A DNA stretch of 64,000 nucleotides from Kudoa neothunni (taxonomy: Eukaryota; Cnidaria): positions 5,022,001 through 5,086,000 of the forward strand of contig OZ199840.1 of assembly GCA_964304625.1 (NCBI GenBank), written 5' to 3'. How positions within the stretch are numbered: position 1 is the first letter of the stretch; every line of letters begins with the position of its first letter. The position numbers and the translations under genes are program-made. Of this stretch, positions 63,108 through 64,000 are shown in pieces. The notes under the pieces are model-generated. The model saw nothing but the letters and a program-made list of their open reading frames with translations. It did not search any database and was not told the origin of the DNA.

Positions 63108-64000
63108 TTGCAGTCACAATTCGACATTTTTACCGCATATAATGCCTTTAATAGAGTTTATATTTTATTTTTCATTAAGGATATTGTTTGTCGTTATTTC
63201 AAACGAAGCTAAACATACAAAACGTTCTAATCACGAGTCATAACGAATAATACTTAATCTCACCGAAGCAGATCATCGAGGATTAATTATGCAGTAATTA
63301 ATTGTTTTCTCAATATTTATAGGCAGAATACCCCCATATTTTTCACATAACTTTATAATAATTATATGAATACAATAAAAGAATAAAAGTCTGGGGTCAT
63401 TTTTACCCCAAATGCCCGTTGCGTTGGAGGGTGGTTTTATTTTCATTTGTTAGAGAGTTAATATTACTAATTATGAGGAATTAAATATTTTAGCAAAGAA
63501 TATTATATTTGATGTATCTTTAAAAACTGAATTAATCGATATCAATAAAAATCGTGAGAATGTTCATTTTATCGCATACAAATGTATTAATTTTATCACT
63601 AAAATGTTTCTTGAATTCATATAAATTTATATAAAATATTTCAAATACGCTGAAATATCATTTTTAACTGTCATTGTTAAAGAAATCAGATAAACTTTGT
63701 ATTAATTAACTGATATTGTATATTATTGTTCGTATGTTCATTGTATTTCTGAGGAATCTCAAGTGATAATTTATGCGAATAATTACTTAGGAGATATTTT
63801 ATGTATTGAATTAACCCATTTAGTTAGCAAATTGCGCATTCGAATAAACAAAATTAAGGATTTTTTGTAATATTTTTTATTAAAAGTAAGTTAACAATGA
63901 AATTTTTACATATAATATAGTGAATTAAAATAATGATGACTGGATAAAAAGTTATCAGTGTTTAAAGCTTATTAACGCATTGTGATTTACTATAAAAGAA
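63108..64000. other. AT-rich right edge with a TTAA-element fragment
   Basis: No gene supported. At 63390-63461 the sequence reads ctggggtcatttttacccca and then, after a G-rich patch, gttagagag followed by TTAA. This is the right-end layout of the TTAA elements at 33670 and 48081. The left end was not found. Confidence 0.45.

Noticed and set aside
1-64000. CRISPR arrays, bacterial operons, rRNA genes, LTR or virus-derived elements
   Set aside because: None seen: spliced genes and transposon types are eukaryotic, and no spaced identical repeats, rRNA cores, reverse transcriptase, capsid or envelope motifs were recognised by eye.

Overview
The window is animal nuclear DNA, roughly three quarters A+T by eye, in which short multi-exon genes sit as islands. 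Nearly every intron that can be placed is GT-AG and only about 35 to 70 bases long. Three conserved eukaryotic genes are readable end to end or nearly so: the proteasome ubiquitin receptor Rpn10, the splicing factor PUF60 and phosphoacetylglucosamine mutase PGM3. Together with a secreted multi-Kunitz protein, a membrane protein with fibronectin-III-like repeats, a tRNA-derived SINE and many piggyBac transposons, this points to a metazoan with a compact, AT-rich genome. A parasitic lineage such as a myxozoan or orthonectid is a guess that the sequence does not settle.

Layout. Positions 1-4923 hold a SINE and the fibronectin-like membrane protein, whose 5' half is broken in frame. Positions 6951-10690 hold Rpn10 (minus) and PUF60 (plus), head to head over a 220-base shared promoter. 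Positions 11038-18000 are a mobile-element zone: an element with 269-base arms identical by eye, a piggyBac with both ends, a second decayed piggyBac and a hAT scrap. PGM3 lies at 19173-21957 (minus). A small LYR-motif gene lies at 25117-25434 (plus), between two inverted copies of a TTAA-targeting element (23810-24922 and 28818-29737).

The most distinctive content runs from 26489 to 58561 on the minus strand. It is an array of seven members of a family I do not recognise, encoding secreted proteins of about 153-166 residues. Six are readable and one is decayed. The exons are too small to stand out as open frames. All readable members share one exon layout (core exons of 29, 35, 14 and 13 codons) and one cysteine pattern: C-x5-C-x13-C-x2-C-x7-C-x(10,11)-C-x7-C-x5-C. 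A secreted multi-Kunitz gene (42932-44495, minus) sits inside the array. Most of its domains lack the Cys14-Cys38 disulfide that normally braces the inhibitory loop. One array member carries a piggyBac derivative inside an intron.

How the genes relate: Rpn10, PUF60 and PGM3 are housekeeping (protein turnover, splicing, UDP-GlcNAc supply). The secreted array, the Kunitz protein and the fibronectin-like protein look like a fast-evolving extracellular gene set. The rest is AT-rich spacer with microsatellites and transposon remains. No rRNA, functional tRNA, CRISPR, virus-like element or LTR element was seen.
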